Assembly (NCBI GenBank): GCA_964471535.1 | Contig: CAYYHA010000001.1 | Location: forward strand, 19,233-83,232 | DNA: 64,000 nt | Direction: 5' to 3' | Source: CAYYHA01 sp964471535 | GTDB taxonomy: Bacteria > Myxococcota > Myxococcia > SLRQ01 | In this document: piece after piece, positions 25,499 to 35,073 of the stretch | How the letters are laid out: each line of letters opens with the position of its first letter | Position numbering within the stretch: the first letter of the stretch is position 1 | Position numbers and translations under genes: made by a program | The notes under the pieces: model-generated | The model's database searches: none | Told to the model about the DNA's origin: nothing | Seen by the model: only the letters and a program-made list of their open reading frames with translations

Positions 25499-26629
25499 AT
25501 GTCGACCTCGATGCATGCGGGCCCCTCGCGGCGGCCACCGGAGCGCTCGGCGCCGAGACGGGTGTGCCAGCGGGTGCGCTCTGCGCCACGTCGCTGCCGC
25601 CGGACACGGGGCCTTGGCCGCGCCCTGCAGCTTTGGCTCTGGCTCGGCCTGTGGCTGGGAGTCTCGGTGCTCCTCACCCCGCGTGCTGCGCAGGCGGCGG
25701 CGCCCGGCGCCGCCGCCTCGAGGTCGGCCTCGGCAGCCGAAGCAACCGAGGCCGGCTCGCAGGCACCATCCCCTGCGTGCCGACCCATCGAGGCCAAGGC
25801 GCCTCGGTGCGGGGTATCGCTGCCCGGTCCCTACCTCGGCGACGCCCTCCGCTGGCCGAAGGCCGATCTGCCGACCCGCTTCCTTGCCGATCTCGCGGCC
25901 ATCCCCCTGAACCTGCCCCGCTGGACCGGCGAAGACGTGGGCACCTTCGTGCTCTTTGCTACCCCGGTGCTCTTCCTCATGGTCGGGCCCGATCCGGTGC
26001 CCGACGTGCAGATCCAGCGCTGGGTGCAGGCGATCTTCGGGCCTCGCGAGCAGCGCTTCCAGCTGTGGACCCCCCTGGGAGACGTACTCGTCTGGAGCGG
26101 CATCTGGAGCCTCGTGGGCGCCGCCTGGCTCCATGGCACCCTCGCCGGCGCTCCGGAATACCTGGAGATGGTCTCCTTGATGCTCGAGGCCTTTGGACTC
26201 GCGCAGGTCTACCAGCTCTTCTTCAAGTTCCTCCTGGGGCGGGAGGGCCCGAAGGACGGCGACGGTCTGGCGCGGATCCATGGGCCGGCGAAGTTCTTCG
26301 AGCTCTTCCCCGCCGGCACCCCCTCCGGCCACGTTGCCACCCTCTACGCCCTGATGGGCGCCGCCGGGACTTACTGGGCGAAGCCCTGGCTCTACGCGGC
26401 GCTGATGGGCTTTGGACTGCTCTTTTCGGCAACCATCGTCATCGACGACTACCACTTCGTCTCCGACGTCCTCTGGGGCGCGGCCATGGGCTGGTACCTC
26501 GGGCGGTGGGTGGTGCGGCATCGCGCGCGCCCGAGCCGAAGCGGCGTCGATGCGATGGCCCCCGCAGCGCTCCTCCCCGCGGCCCTGCCCGGGGGTGGGG
26601 TCGGGCTCGCGGCGGCGTGGACCTTCTAG
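25499..26629 (+). CDS. PAP2-family membrane phosphatase
   Basis: The 376-residue protein has an N-terminal basic region, a hydrophobic segment (about 45-65) that looks like a signal or first membrane span, and four to five more spans. The acid-phosphatase signature runs KFLLGREGP, then TPSGHVATLYAL and finally IDDYHFVSDVLWG, giving the Lys/Arg, the Ser-Gly-His and the catalytic His-Asp of the family. PAP2 enzymes remove phosphate from lipid pyrophosphates or phosphatidic acid at the membrane. It is divergent from another phosphoesterase and followed after 11 bases by a methyltransferase gene. Confidence 0.88.
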   Translation: MSTSMHAGPSRRPPERSAPRRVCQRVRSAPRRCRRTRGLGRALQLWLWLGLWLGVSVLLTPRAAQAAAPGAAASRSASAAEATEAGSQAPSPACRPIEAKAPRCGVSLPGPYLGDALRWPKADLPTRFLADLAAIPLNLPRWTGEDVGTFVLFATPVLFLMVGPDPVPDVQIQRWVQAIFGPREQRFQLWTPLGDVLVWSGIWSLVGAAWLHGTLAGAPEYLEMVSLMLEAFGLAQVYQLFFKFLLGREGPKDGDGLARIHGPAKFFELFPAGTPSGHVATLYALMGAAGTYWAKPWLYAALMGFGLLFSATIVIDDYHFVSDVLWGAAMGWYLGRWVVRHRARPSRSGVDAMAPAALLPAALPGGGVGLAAAWTF

Positions 26630-26640
26630 GGAGTGGCAAG

Positions 26641-27294
26641 ATGCCCCGTTCCGATCCCGATCGCCGCGTGCAAGCGGGTGCACCGCCGGTGCCGAAGCCC
26701 TGGCCCGACGACCCCCGCCTCGACCCGAAGCTCCTCGCCGAAGGCGACCGCCGCAACGTCGCCGACCGCTATCGTTACTGGCGGCACGAGGCGATCGTCG
26801 CCGACCTGGACGCGCGACGGCACCCCTTCCATGTGGCGGTGGAGAACTGGATCCGCGACCCGAACATCGGTGCGGTGGTGCGCAACGCCAACGCCTTTCT
26901 CGCCGCGGCCGTGCACATCGTCGGGCGCCACCGGTGGAACCGCCGGGGCGCGATGATGACCGAGCGCTACCAGCACGTATATCACCATGCGCGTCTGGAG
27001 GATCTCCTGGAGATGGCGCGCGGTGCCGGCCTCGAGGTGATCGCCGTCGACAACGTCCCCGGGGCCGAGCGGATCGATCGGGCGGAGATCCCCCGCGCCT
27101 GCCTCATGGTCTTCGGTCAGGAGGGACCGGGGGTGTCCGAGGCGGTGCTCGCCGCGGCGAGCCGCGTCCTGGCCATCCCGCAGTGGGGCTCGACCCGCTC
27201 GATCAACGCCGGCGCCGCGTCGGCCATCGCCATGTACGAGTGGGCCCGCCGCCACGCCGGTCCCGTGCCCGAAGAGTGCGGATGGGCCCGCTGA
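26641..27294 (+). CDS. SpoU/TrmH-family RNA methyltransferase
   Basis: The 217-residue protein shows the three SPOUT knot motifs: NIGAVVRNANAF (motif 1, with Asn and Arg), VFGQEGPGVS (motif 2) and IPQWGSTRSINAGAASAIAMYEW (motif 3). Enzymes of this family methylate ribose 2'-OH groups in tRNA or rRNA using SAM. The target here is unknown. GGGAG lies 7 bases before the ATG, which starts 11 bases after the PAP2 stop, so it is probably cotranscribed. The N-terminal extension (about 40 residues) is slightly longer than in minimal TrmH. Confidence 0.9.
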   Translation: MPRSDPDRRVQAGAPPVPKPWPDDPRLDPKLLAEGDRRNVADRYRYWRHEAIVADLDARRHPFHVAVENWIRDPNIGAVVRNANAFLAAAVHIVGRHRWNRRGAMMTERYQHVYHHARLEDLLEMARGAGLEVIAVDNVPGAERIDRAEIPRACLMVFGQEGPGVSEAVLAAASRVLAIPQWGSTRSINAGAASAIAMYEWARRHAGPVPEECGWAR

Positions 27295-27304
27295 GCGTGC
27301 CGGC

Positions 27305-28090
27305 TCAACGTGCCGGTCTCTTGCCCTCCGGCGGCGCCTTCGGAGCAGGGCCGGCAAGGCCGGCCCGCGCGCGGAGCGTCCTCGCCATGGCCGCGAGGGT
27401 GACGAGGCGGTCGTCCATCTCCCAGGCTCCGATCGCTCGTTCCGGCGCCAGGGTGACGCCGGGCCGCGGCCGCGCGGGTGCAGGTGCCCCTGCCGCCGGC
27501 TCCACTGCGGGCGTGGGCCCCGCGCCGGCCTGGGGCTCGGGGGCGCCTGGGACGACGCTTCGGACCATGGCCTGCGCGCGCTGTGCTTCCTCCGCGGCGA
27601 GGGCTTCGCTGGGGTCGAGGAGGGGTGCGTTGGGATGGGCGAGGGCGGTAAGGAGTTCGCCGAGAACCACGCACGCCTGGTCGACGGCCGCCTTGCGGGC
27701 GGGCGGCGTGGCGGGGTCCACCGGCCCGCCGAGGGCGGTGGCGCATCGGGACTCGGCCATCCACTTCGCCTGCTCGAGCCCGAGGCGGCGGCCGGGGTCC
27801 TCTCGGAAGCGCCGGCGCACGAAGAGGTTGAAGCGCCAGGGCTCGAGCGCCTCGCGCACGTCCTCGCAGGCCGCGGTCGTCGCCGCGAAGACCGCGTCGC
27901 GAACGAGGCTCGCATCGGTGTCGAAGAGGGCGCGGGCACGCGCCGGTGTCAGGAGCACCGAGAGATCCGCCTTCAGCGACTCGCAGGCGGTCTCGGCCGC
28001 CCGCGCCGCCTCCACGTTGCGCCACGCCGAGTAGGCATAGAGGGCGCCCACGAGCCCGAGGACCACGACCACCGCACCCTTCGCGTTCAT
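27305..28090 (-). CDS. Membrane-anchored protein of unknown function
   Basis: The 261-residue product starts with a short hydrophobic helix (GAVVVVLGLVGALYAYSAW, about 5-23) that should anchor it in the inner membrane. A helical, Cys-containing periplasmic part follows to about residue 165 (CESLKADLS, ACEDVREALEPWRF, ESRCATALGG, QACVVLGELL), giving an even set of Cys that could form disulfides. The C-terminal 90 residues are Pro/Ala-rich. I recognise no family. It is divergent from the RapA-like gene. Confidence 0.7.
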   Translation of the reverse strand: MNAKGAVVVVLGLVGALYAYSAWRNVEAARAAETACESLKADLSVLLTPARARALFDTDASLVRDAVFAATTAACEDVREALEPWRFNLFVRRRFREDPGRRLGLEQAKWMAESRCATALGGPVDPATPPARKAAVDQACVVLGELLTALAHPNAPLLDPSEALAAEEAQRAQAMVRSVVPGAPEPQAGAGPTPAVEPAAGAPAPARPRPGVTLAPERAIGAWEMDDRLVTLAAMARTLRARAGLAGPAPKAPPEGKRPAR

Positions 28091-28140
28091 GCCGGCAGCA
28101 TAGCGCAGGGACCCGGGGACGCGGCTCGGGCCACCGGTGC

Positions 28141-28169
28141 TTGCGGCCTGTCCCGGCAGGCCATACATA
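28141..28169 (+). promoter_or_regulatory. Possible promoter of the RapA-like gene
   Basis: TTGCGG (28141-28146), 17-base spacer, TACATA (28164-28169), with the ATG 11 bases later. Both hexamers match only half of consensus. Confidence 0.3.
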
Positions 28170-28180
28170 GCCGCCGCACC

Positions 28181-31100
28181 ATGGAACTGCGCCCAGGGAA
28201 GAAGGTCCGCTATCGACTGCAGCCGGAATGGGGCATCGGGCATCTCCTCGAGCTTTCCGAAGGTGGCAGTCGAGCGCTGGTCCTCTTCCCCGGCCGCGAG
28301 GAGCCGGTGTTGGTCTCCACCCGCGATGGCGCCCTCGAGCCGGTGGTCCTCTCGCCGGGAGATCGCATCCGCATCCCCGGGGCCGTGGTCGCCACGGTCA
28401 CCGAGGTCGTCGATACCGGTGAGCCGCTGTGCACCTATCGCTGGCGGGTCGACGACGAGGAGGAAGGGGTCTCCCGCGAGGACGAGGTGCTCCCGCTGCC
28501 GCCGCGTCCCGATCTGCTCTCCTCCCTGGAAGAGGGGCGCGTGGGGAGCAAGGGTGCGTTCCTCCTCCGGCGCGATGCACTGCGCCTCGACGAGGAGCGT
28601 CGGGCCGACGCCCTGGGGGCGCTGCTCGCCTCTCGGGTGATGGTGCGCCCCTACCAGGTGGGCGTGGTGCAGCGGGTACTCACCGCACCAGAGCCGCGCT
28701 TCGTCCTCGCCGACGAGGTGGGCCTCGGGAAGACCATCGAGTCCGGAATGATCTTCACCGCACTTCGTCTGGCGGGGTTGGCCCGGCGAGTCCTCGTCGT
28801 CGCGCCCAGTCACCTGACGGTGCAGTGGCTGGCCGAACTCTATCACAAGTTCAGTCAGCTCTTTACGCTCATGGACGGCGCACGCTACACGAAGGAGCGG
28901 GAGGCGGTACCGGACGAGAGCCCCTGGGCCCGCTTCGACCTGTGCGTGACCAGCCTGGAGCTGCTCGCCCGTAGCGAGAGCCATCGTGCCGAGGTGGGAG
29001 CGCCCGACGCGCGCTGGGATCTGGTGATCATCGACGAGGCGCACCACCTGAAGGGCGACCGCGCCTTCGAGGCGGCCCGGGCCCTCGCCCGCAACACCTG
29101 GGGGCTCTTGCTGCTCACCGCCACACCCTTGCAGCTCGACCCCGACGAGTACTACCGCCTGCTCACCCTGGTGGATCCCGACGCCGCACCCGACCCGGAG
29201 ACCTTCGCGGAACGGGTGAAGGCGCAGGCGTTGGTCAGTGAGGCAGTGCGGATCCTGCTCTCCGGAGGTGACGTGGAGGCGGCGCGCCGAAAGCTCGCGG
29301 ATCGCTTCCCCGAGGATCCGTACCTCGCCGATCCCGAGATCGGCGAGGGGCAGCTTCTTGCCCACCTCGCCGACACCTATTCCCTCTCCGATCGGCTGAT
29401 TCGAAACCGCCGGGCCGTCGTCGGTGGCTTTGCCGAGCGCCGGCTCCACCGGCATCCGGTCACCCTGGGGAAGGAGGAAGCACGGGCCCGGCAGAAGGCG
29501 CTCCAGAGCCTGAAGAACTCCGACGTGCGCGGGGCGGCCCTCGCTCGCGTCCTCCGTCGAATCGAGTCCAGCCCTGCTGCCTTCCGAGAGGTGGTCGCCT
29601 CTGGACAGGTGCCAGAATCGGTCGCACGTGAGATCCCTGAGCGAGGTGCGAAGCTCGATGCCTTCCTGAGCCTGGTCGACGAGATCCACCACAAAGAACC
29701 GGGAGCCAAGATCCTCGTCTTCACCGAAGCACGCACCACGCTGGAGTGGCTCGTGCAACGCCTCGGCGAGGCGGGGATCCCCGCGCTCGGCTACCACGGC
29801 GACATGGAGATGGTGGAGCGGGATCGGCGCGTGGCGCGCTTTCGCGATCCGGAGGGGCCCTCGATTCTCGTTTGCACCGAGGTGGGCGGCGAGGGGCGGA
29901 ACTTCCAGTTCGCTCACCACCTCGTCAACTACGATCTCCCGTGGTCGCCCGCCACCATGGAACAGCGCATCGGTCGCCTCGATCGCATCGGGCAGACGCG
30001 GCCGGTGGAGATCCACTGCTTCGACGCAGCGGGCACCCTCTCCGCCGAGGTGCTGGCGATCCTGGCCGACGCGGTGGGCGTCTTCTCGGAGACCGTGGGC
30101 GGCCTCGATGCGGTGCTCGAGGGCGTCGAAGCGGAGCTGGCGCGCCTGGCGCTCGAGACACCCGCGGCCCGGCGCCGCTTCGCCAAGGCGCTCGCCAAAC
30201 GCGTGGAGGCGGCGCGCGAGCAGGTCCGCCGCGCCTACGATCCCCTGCTCGACCTCCGCAGCTTCGACCGCGCCGAGGTGGAACGCCTGTGCCGCCGCGC
30301 CCTGAAGCGTCTGGGGCTGGACGAGGAGCTCGAGGAGGACGTGGGGCTCGAGGACGCTCTGTGGGCCATCGCGCGCGACCTCGACGAACGCATGGAGGAG
30401 GTGGTGGTGGATCTGGCCCGACGCATCGGCATCGGCGCCGACACCGAGGAGGCGGTCGAGGCCTTCGAGGTCGCGTTCCACTTCGGCCACACGCTCACCG
30501 TCGACGCGCTCCCCGGCCTCGAGATCCGGGAAGAGCAGGTGAAGGTGGGCACCTTCTGGCGTGACACCGCGATCGAGCGGGAGGAGATCGAGTACTTCGC
30601 CACCGGCCATCCGCTCGTCGAGGCGCTCTTCGGCTTCCTGCGGGATGGACCCTTCGGGCGCACGGCCGCCCGCTGGATCCGTCGGCGCGGCGGGCGCAGC
30701 GCCCGGGGCATCGAGTTTCTCTTCTCCCTCGAGCCGCCCGAGCCCGAGGATACGCATCCAGGCGCGCGTGTCCCCTCCCGTCACCTCTCGCGCTTCCTCG
30801 AGGGGCGCCTGATCCAGGTGGTGGTGGAGATGGACGGGAAGGGGCGGCCGGTCGTGGCCCCCGACCTGACGCCGCTGCTCGAGGCCCGGGGAAAGAGCCT
30901 GCGGGGCGAGATGCTCCGGAAGGCCTTCCCGGCGCTGCCGACCTTCGTCGAAGGGGCGGTCGAGGTGGCCCGTGAGGCGGCCGGAGAGATCCTGGCGGCG
31001 CGGGCGCGGCAAGCGAGTGCCGCCATCGAGGCCGAGGCCGAGCGGGCGGTGGAGCGCCTGGGACTCGCGCTCGCCTGGCGAGGGCTCGAGGAGGAGGAGA

Positions 31101-31207
31101 TTCTCGAGCGGGTGCGCCGTCTCTCGGCCCACTACGAGGCGGTGCTCGCTGCCCTCGAGGGCGTCGAGCCGGTCCTCGACTCCGCCGCCGTCTTCGTCAT
31201 CGAGTGA
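28181..31207 (+). CDS. rapA: RapA-like SNF2-family ATPase
   Basis: The 1008-residue protein begins with a Tudor/SH3-like region (KVRYRLQPEWGIGHLLEL, about 8-60) reminiscent of the RNA-polymerase-binding N-terminus of RapA. It is followed by an SNF2 ATPase: Walker A in ADEVGLGKTIE (about 176-186), DEAH box in IIDEAHHLKG (about 282-291), LTATP motif III, and helicase motif VI EQRIGRLDRIGQ (about 593-604). The C-terminal 350 residues contain a long coiled region and a SNF2-associated domain. E. coli RapA (968 residues) recycles stalled RNA polymerase; length and layout fit. A RapA-like DNA-repair or defence helicase cannot be excluded. Confidence 0.85.
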   Translation: MELRPGKKVRYRLQPEWGIGHLLELSEGGSRALVLFPGREEPVLVSTRDGALEPVVLSPGDRIRIPGAVVATVTEVVDTGEPLCTYRWRVDDEEEGVSREDEVLPLPPRPDLLSSLEEGRVGSKGAFLLRRDALRLDEERRADALGALLASRVMVRPYQVGVVQRVLTAPEPRFVLADEVGLGKTIESGMIFTALRLAGLARRVLVVAPSHLTVQWLAELYHKFSQLFTLMDGARYTKEREAVPDESPWARFDLCVTSLELLARSESHRAEVGAPDARWDLVIIDEAHHLKGDRAFEAARALARNTWGLLLLTATPLQLDPDEYYRLLTLVDPDAAPDPETFAERVKAQALVSEAVRILLSGGDVEAARRKLADRFPEDPYLADPEIGEGQLLAHLADTYSLSDRLIRNRRAVVGGFAERRLHRHPVTLGKEEARARQKALQSLKNSDVRGAALARVLRRIESSPAAFREVVASGQVPESVAREIPERGAKLDAFLSLVDEIHHKEPGAKILVFTEARTTLEWLVQRLGEAGIPALGYHGDMEMVERDRRVARFRDPEGPSILVCTEVGGEGRNFQFAHHLVNYDLPWSPATMEQRIGRLDRIGQTRPVEIHCFDAAGTLSAEVLAILADAVGVFSETVGGLDAVLEGVEAELARLALETPAARRRFAKALAKRVEAAREQVRRAYDPLLDLRSFDRAEVERLCRRALKRLGLDEELEEDVGLEDALWAIARDLDERMEEVVVDLARRIGIGADTEEAVEAFEVAFHFGHTLTVDALPGLEIREEQVKVGTFWRDTAIEREEIEYFATGHPLVEALFGFLRDGPFGRTAARWIRRRGGRSARGIEFLFSLEPPEPEDTHPGARVPSRHLSRFLEGRLIQVVVEMDGKGRPVVAPDLTPLLEARGKSLRGEMLRKAFPALPTFVEGAVEVAREAAGEILAARARQASAAIEAEAERAVERLGLALAWRGLEEEEILERVRRLSAHYEAVLAALEGVEPVLDSAAVFVIE

Positions 31208-31220
31208 GTCGCCTGCTGCG

Positions 31221-32420
31221 CTAGGGAGCGGCGAGGCGATCGGCGAGGAGTCCGACCGCTGTTGCGAAATACAGCGAGCGGTTCCAATGCAGGAAGACGC
31301 GGTAGTTGGAGTAGACCAGGTAGGTGGGGCCCCTGGGGCCGCCCGGCTGCACCAGAGAGCCTTCCATCTCGGCGCTCGGCAGGGGCGCACCGCCGGGACG
31401 GCGCACGCCGAGCGCCTGCCACTCGGAGAGAGGTTTTTGGATCTCGAGACCCACGAGCTTGGGATCGAAGCCCTCGGGCAGCTCGACGCGCCGCCCCCAG
31501 GTCTGCCCGGTCCTCCAGCCGTTCTTCACCAGGTAGTTGGCGGTCGAGGCGAAGACATCGGCGCGCGTCTCCCAGATGTCCCGCCGTCCATCCCCGTCGT
31601 GGTCCACGGCCCAGGCGCGAAAGCTCGAGGGCATGAACTGACACTGTCCCATCGCGCCCGCCCAGGAGCCGGTCATCTTCTCCGGCGTGACGTGCCCCTC
31701 GTCGAGGATGCGCAGCGCCTCGAGCAGCTCGCCCCGGAAGAAGCGGGCGCGGCGCCCCTCCCAGGCGAGCGTGGCCAGCGCGCCGAGCACCGGAAAGCCA
31801 CCGGTGTTGCGGCCGTAGGAGCTCTCGATGCCCCACAGCGCGACGATGAAGCGCGGCGGTACGCCGTAGGTGCGCGCGACCGCTTCGAGGGTCTCGCGCT
31901 CTTCCGCGAGGAGCCTGCGGCCGTAAGTGACGCGGTCGCCCCCGAGGATGTGGCGCAGGTAGCGACCGAAACGCATCGTGCCCTCGGGCTGTCGCCGATC
32001 GAGTTCGATGACCCGCGGCAGCGGGCGCACCCTGCGGAGGGCCGCGAGGGTGCGTTCGGAGATGCCTGCCGCCCGCGCTTCGGCGACGAAGGCTTCGAGC
32101 CAGGCGGAGAAGTCAGGCTCGGCCACCGGAGCACCGCCGGTCGAGGGGGTCTCGTTCGCCTCGATGGCTGCCGGATTGGGGGTCGCTTTCACCGCGGCAG
32201 GTGTCTTGCTGCGCTCCGATTCGTGGGTCGCCTTGGTCCCTTCGGTGGCTTCCTCGGGTTCCTCGGACGTCTGTCGAGCGTCCCGATGGGCCGTCTCGGC
32301 CGCTTGGGTATGCGCGCCTCCGGCCGTCGCTGCCGGCGGCGGGCCGCCGGGTGCGCGGAGAGCCGCCGGTGGGACGGCGAGCGTGGCAAGGAGCAGGAAG
32401 CGGAGGGCGTCCGGAAGCAT
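31221..32420 (-). CDS. mltB: MltB-type lytic murein transglycosylase
   Basis: The 399-residue protein has a signal peptide (about 1-20), a low-complexity linker of about 75 residues, and a lytic transglycosylase domain. WGIESSYGRN contains the catalytic Glu, and GAMGQCQFMPSSF and HDGDGRRDIWE are family motifs. The enzyme cleaves peptidoglycan to anhydromuropeptides in the periplasm. The ATG at 32420 is preferred because it puts the signal peptide at the N-terminus and follows GAGGGGAG. The frame is open upstream to 32558. It is convergent with the RapA-like gene. Confidence 0.9.
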   Translation of the reverse strand: MLPDALRFLLLATLAVPPAALRAPGGPPPAATAGGAHTQAAETAHRDARQTSEEPEEATEGTKATHESERSKTPAAVKATPNPAAIEANETPSTGGAPVAEPDFSAWLEAFVAEARAAGISERTLAALRRVRPLPRVIELDRRQPEGTMRFGRYLRHILGGDRVTYGRRLLAEERETLEAVARTYGVPPRFIVALWGIESSYGRNTGGFPVLGALATLAWEGRRARFFRGELLEALRILDEGHVTPEKMTGSWAGAMGQCQFMPSSFRAWAVDHDGDGRRDIWETRADVFASTANYLVKNGWRTGQTWGRRVELPEGFDPKLVGLEIQKPLSEWQALGVRRPGGAPLPSAEMEGSLVQPGGPRGPTYLVYSNYRVFLHWNRSLYFATAVGLLADRLAAP

Positions 32421-32574
32421 GCTCCCCTCGCTAACACGAGCGCCGCTCAGGAGCATCCCGGGGGATGCTTCGGGTGAGAGGGGGGGCTCGAGGGGCGGCC
32501 GGAGGCGGCGCCCCATCTCCACGCCGGGCCCGGCCCGCACCCCGGGGCCGCCTGCCACCGGGGCGCGGCGGCCC

Positions 32575-33021
32575 CTAGGAGTTGGGCCGCTCCACCGGCC
32601 GGCCGGCCTCGGCCCATCCCTTCACACCCGGGGCGAGCACGTAGACCTGCGTGTAGCCGGCTTCGATAGCCCGCTTCGCCGCCACGTGTGACGCGGTGCA
32701 GTGCACGTTGGCGCAGTAGAAGACGAGCACCGCGTCCTTCTCCTTGGGGAGCACCTTCGCAACGTCGTACTCCGAGGGGCTCGTCAGGAGGGTGGCCCCG
32801 GGAATGACGCCCAGCTTCTTCCGCGTCTTCTCCGAGTTGGCATCGTACAGGTGCACCGGGCCTGTCGCCTGCAGGCGCGTGAGTTCCTCCACATCGATCT
32901 TCTGGAACGCCTGCTGCTTCGCTCCTCCTTTGCACGCGCGCGCCGCCGGCGGCAGGCTCGCGGCGAGCGCCAGGGTGATGATCGCGGAGGCGAGGCGGGC
33001 GGGGGTGGGGATCGTTCGCAT
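32575..33021 (-). CDS. Periplasmic rhodanese-domain protein
   Basis: The 148-residue product has a signal peptide (about 1-29, cleavage near ARA/C) and a single rhodanese domain. Segments are HLYDANSEKTRKKLGVIPGA and the active-site loop FYCANVHCTAS, with Cys103 in the usual catalytic position and a second Cys at 108. The extra Cys five residues on could form a disulfide with the catalytic one, so a thiol-redox or metal-handling role is as likely as sulfurtransfer. AAGGAG lies 7 bases before the ATG. It is a single gene. Confidence 0.85.
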   Translation of the reverse strand: MRTIPTPARLASAIITLALAASLPPAARACKGGAKQQAFQKIDVEELTRLQATGPVHLYDANSEKTRKKLGVIPGATLLTSPSEYDVAKVLPKEKDAVLVFYCANVHCTASHVAAKRAIEAGYTQVYVLAPGVKGWAEAGRPVERPNS

Positions 33022-33334
33022 GGCGGACTCCTTGGGCTGGGGTGCATCGCCGTGACGGGCCACGACGGAGAGAGCCTAGTCTCTGCCGTCGCCTCTGCCA
33101 ACGGCCGGCTCCCTCGGGTCGGCCCGGCCGTGGCGGGGCCCCCTACTCCGCGTGGTCACGGAGGCGCCAGCCGAAAGGGTGGCCCCACACGAGGCCCTGC
33201 GAACGACGGTCGTGGCGATCGCGGACGCGTACCGCGAGGCGGGTCTCGAAGTCGCCTGCCACGGCCTCGAGGCCATCGCACCAGTGGCCGCCGGGCCGGT
33301 CGGTGCGGGTGCGTGATCCCGCCCCGCCGCCTCC
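33022..33334. other. 313-base gap between two minus-strand genes
   Basis: This gap should contain the rhodanese promoter. On the plus strand a frame from 33152 to 33316 reads like protein (see separate entry). I saw no terminator hairpin or repeat. Confidence 0.5.
33152..33316 (+). CDS. Possible small protein or gene remnant
   Basis: A frame starting at GTG encodes 54 residues beginning VVTEAPAERVAPHEALRTT and continuing as a plausible amphipathic helix (VAIADAYREAGLEVACHGLEAI). Third codon positions are mostly G/C, as in the real genes. There is no Shine-Dalgarno and no ATG, and the frame is closed by two stops at 33053-33055 and 33077-33079. It may be a fragment of a decayed gene or a chance frame. 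Confidence 0.25.
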   Translation: MVTEAPAERVAPHEALRTTVVAIADAYREAGLEVACHGLEAIAPVAAGPVGAGA

Positions 33335-34288
33335 TCATCGGCAGGTGACGCGGGCGATCTCCCCTGAGGACTCGGAGACGGTGACGTAGCCGCCCTCGGG
33401 GCGGTAGGCCACTGCCTCTCCCTGCGGCTCGAAGCGCGCCGGGAGCCGCTCGTGGGGGCGCGTCGGGAGCGACGCGTCGATCCCGTCCCGCACATCGAAC
33501 TCCCACAGGGCGGTGTAGGTGCGAAGCAGCAGGAAGCCCTCGGGGTGCAGGTCGGCCGCGGTCACCCAATCCGTCGCCGCTCCGGCCCCACCGAAGAGCG
33601 GGGGGTCGAGGCGCGCCCGGGACACGGGCCGCGGCGTCGCCTCGACGAGGTCGAGGGTGAACACCTCCACGTAGCCTTCGCGGCCCTTGGTCACGAGCAC
33701 TACCGTCCCGTCCTCGGCCACTGCGAGAGCCTCGGCGTCTCGGGGCCCCCCGGGCCAGGTGAAGGAGATCGTACGCGCGGCGGCCACCTTGCGTGGTGGA
33801 AAGGGGCCGCGCACCCGAGGCTCGGGCAGGACGTGGACCGCCACCTGTGGACGCCTGGCGTCGTTGTCTCCGATGTCACCCACATAGAGGCAGCGGCGGC
33901 CCTTGACGTCTTTGGGGCAGACGCCCGAGGCGATGTCCTCCCAATCCACGTTCGTCACCCCGGTGAGCTCGATGCGCCCGAGGCGCCGGCCGTCCTCGGT
34001 CACGGCGAAGAGGTCGGGTGGGTTCCCCGAGTCGTTGTGGATCCACAGGACGCCCGGCTCCAAGGCGCTCGTGGCCACACCGCTGGCCTCGGTGAGACCC
34101 GAGATGTCGTAGCGTCCCGAGACCTCCACCTCGCCGAGTCGCGCGCAGCGGACGAAGTCGTGGACAGGCTGCGGTTCCGGTGGATCCGTGCCCGGCGCGG
34201 CCGCCGGCGGGCTCGGGCGCGCGCAGGCGGCCCACGCCAGGAGCAGGCCGGCGCAGCAGAGGTGGGAGGGGACATGACGGAGGCCCAC
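33335..34288 (-). CDS. Lipoprotein with beta-propeller-like domain
   Basis: The 317-residue product has a signal ending in the lipobox-like AWAAC near residue 22. The rest reads as repeated beta-propeller-like blades: YDISGLTEASGVATS, LWIHNDSGNPPDLFAVTEDG, CLYVGDIGDN, and AEALAVAEDGTVVLVTKG. This resembles the esterase-like/SdiA-regulated propellers that bind metals or act on phosphoesters, but no catalytic set can be named. The GTG at 34288 is chosen because TATAGT lies 6 bases upstream; a longer form from 34324 would overlap msrA. It is divergent from msrA. Confidence 0.8.
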   Translation of the reverse strand: MGLRHVPSHLCCAGLLLAWAACARPSPPAAAPGTDPPEPQPVHDFVRCARLGEVEVSGRYDISGLTEASGVATSALEPGVLWIHNDSGNPPDLFAVTEDGRRLGRIELTGVTNVDWEDIASGVCPKDVKGRRCLYVGDIGDNDARRPQVAVHVLPEPRVRGPFPPRKVAAARTISFTWPGGPRDAEALAVAEDGTVVLVTKGREGYVEVFTLDLVEATPRPVSRARLDPPLFGGAGAATDWVTAADLHPEGFLLLRTYTALWEFDVRDGIDASLPTRPHERLPARFEPQGEAVAYRPEGGYVTVSESSGEIARVTCR

Positions 34289-34302
34289 GGGGCGACTATA
34301 AC
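34274..34302 (+). promoter_or_regulatory. msrA promoter, leaderless
   Basis: ATGACG (34274-34279), 17-base spacer, TATAAC (34297-34302), ending 6 bases before the ATG at 34309. There is no room for a leader, so msrA should be transcribed from or next to its start codon. Confidence 0.6.
34295..34300 (-). promoter_or_regulatory. -10 element for divergent lipoprotein
   Basis: Minus strand TATAGT, 6 bases before the GTG at 34288. It overlaps the msrA -10 by four bases, so the two promoters must compete for polymerase. Confidence 0.55.
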
Positions 34303-34308
34303 CTCCCC

Positions 34309-35004
<696 letters not shown>

Positions 35005-35073
35005 CGCCACAGGGGGGAGGCGGCGGCGCAGGAGACGTTGTCCGCCGGGGCGCCCTGGTGCGAGATTGCGCCC

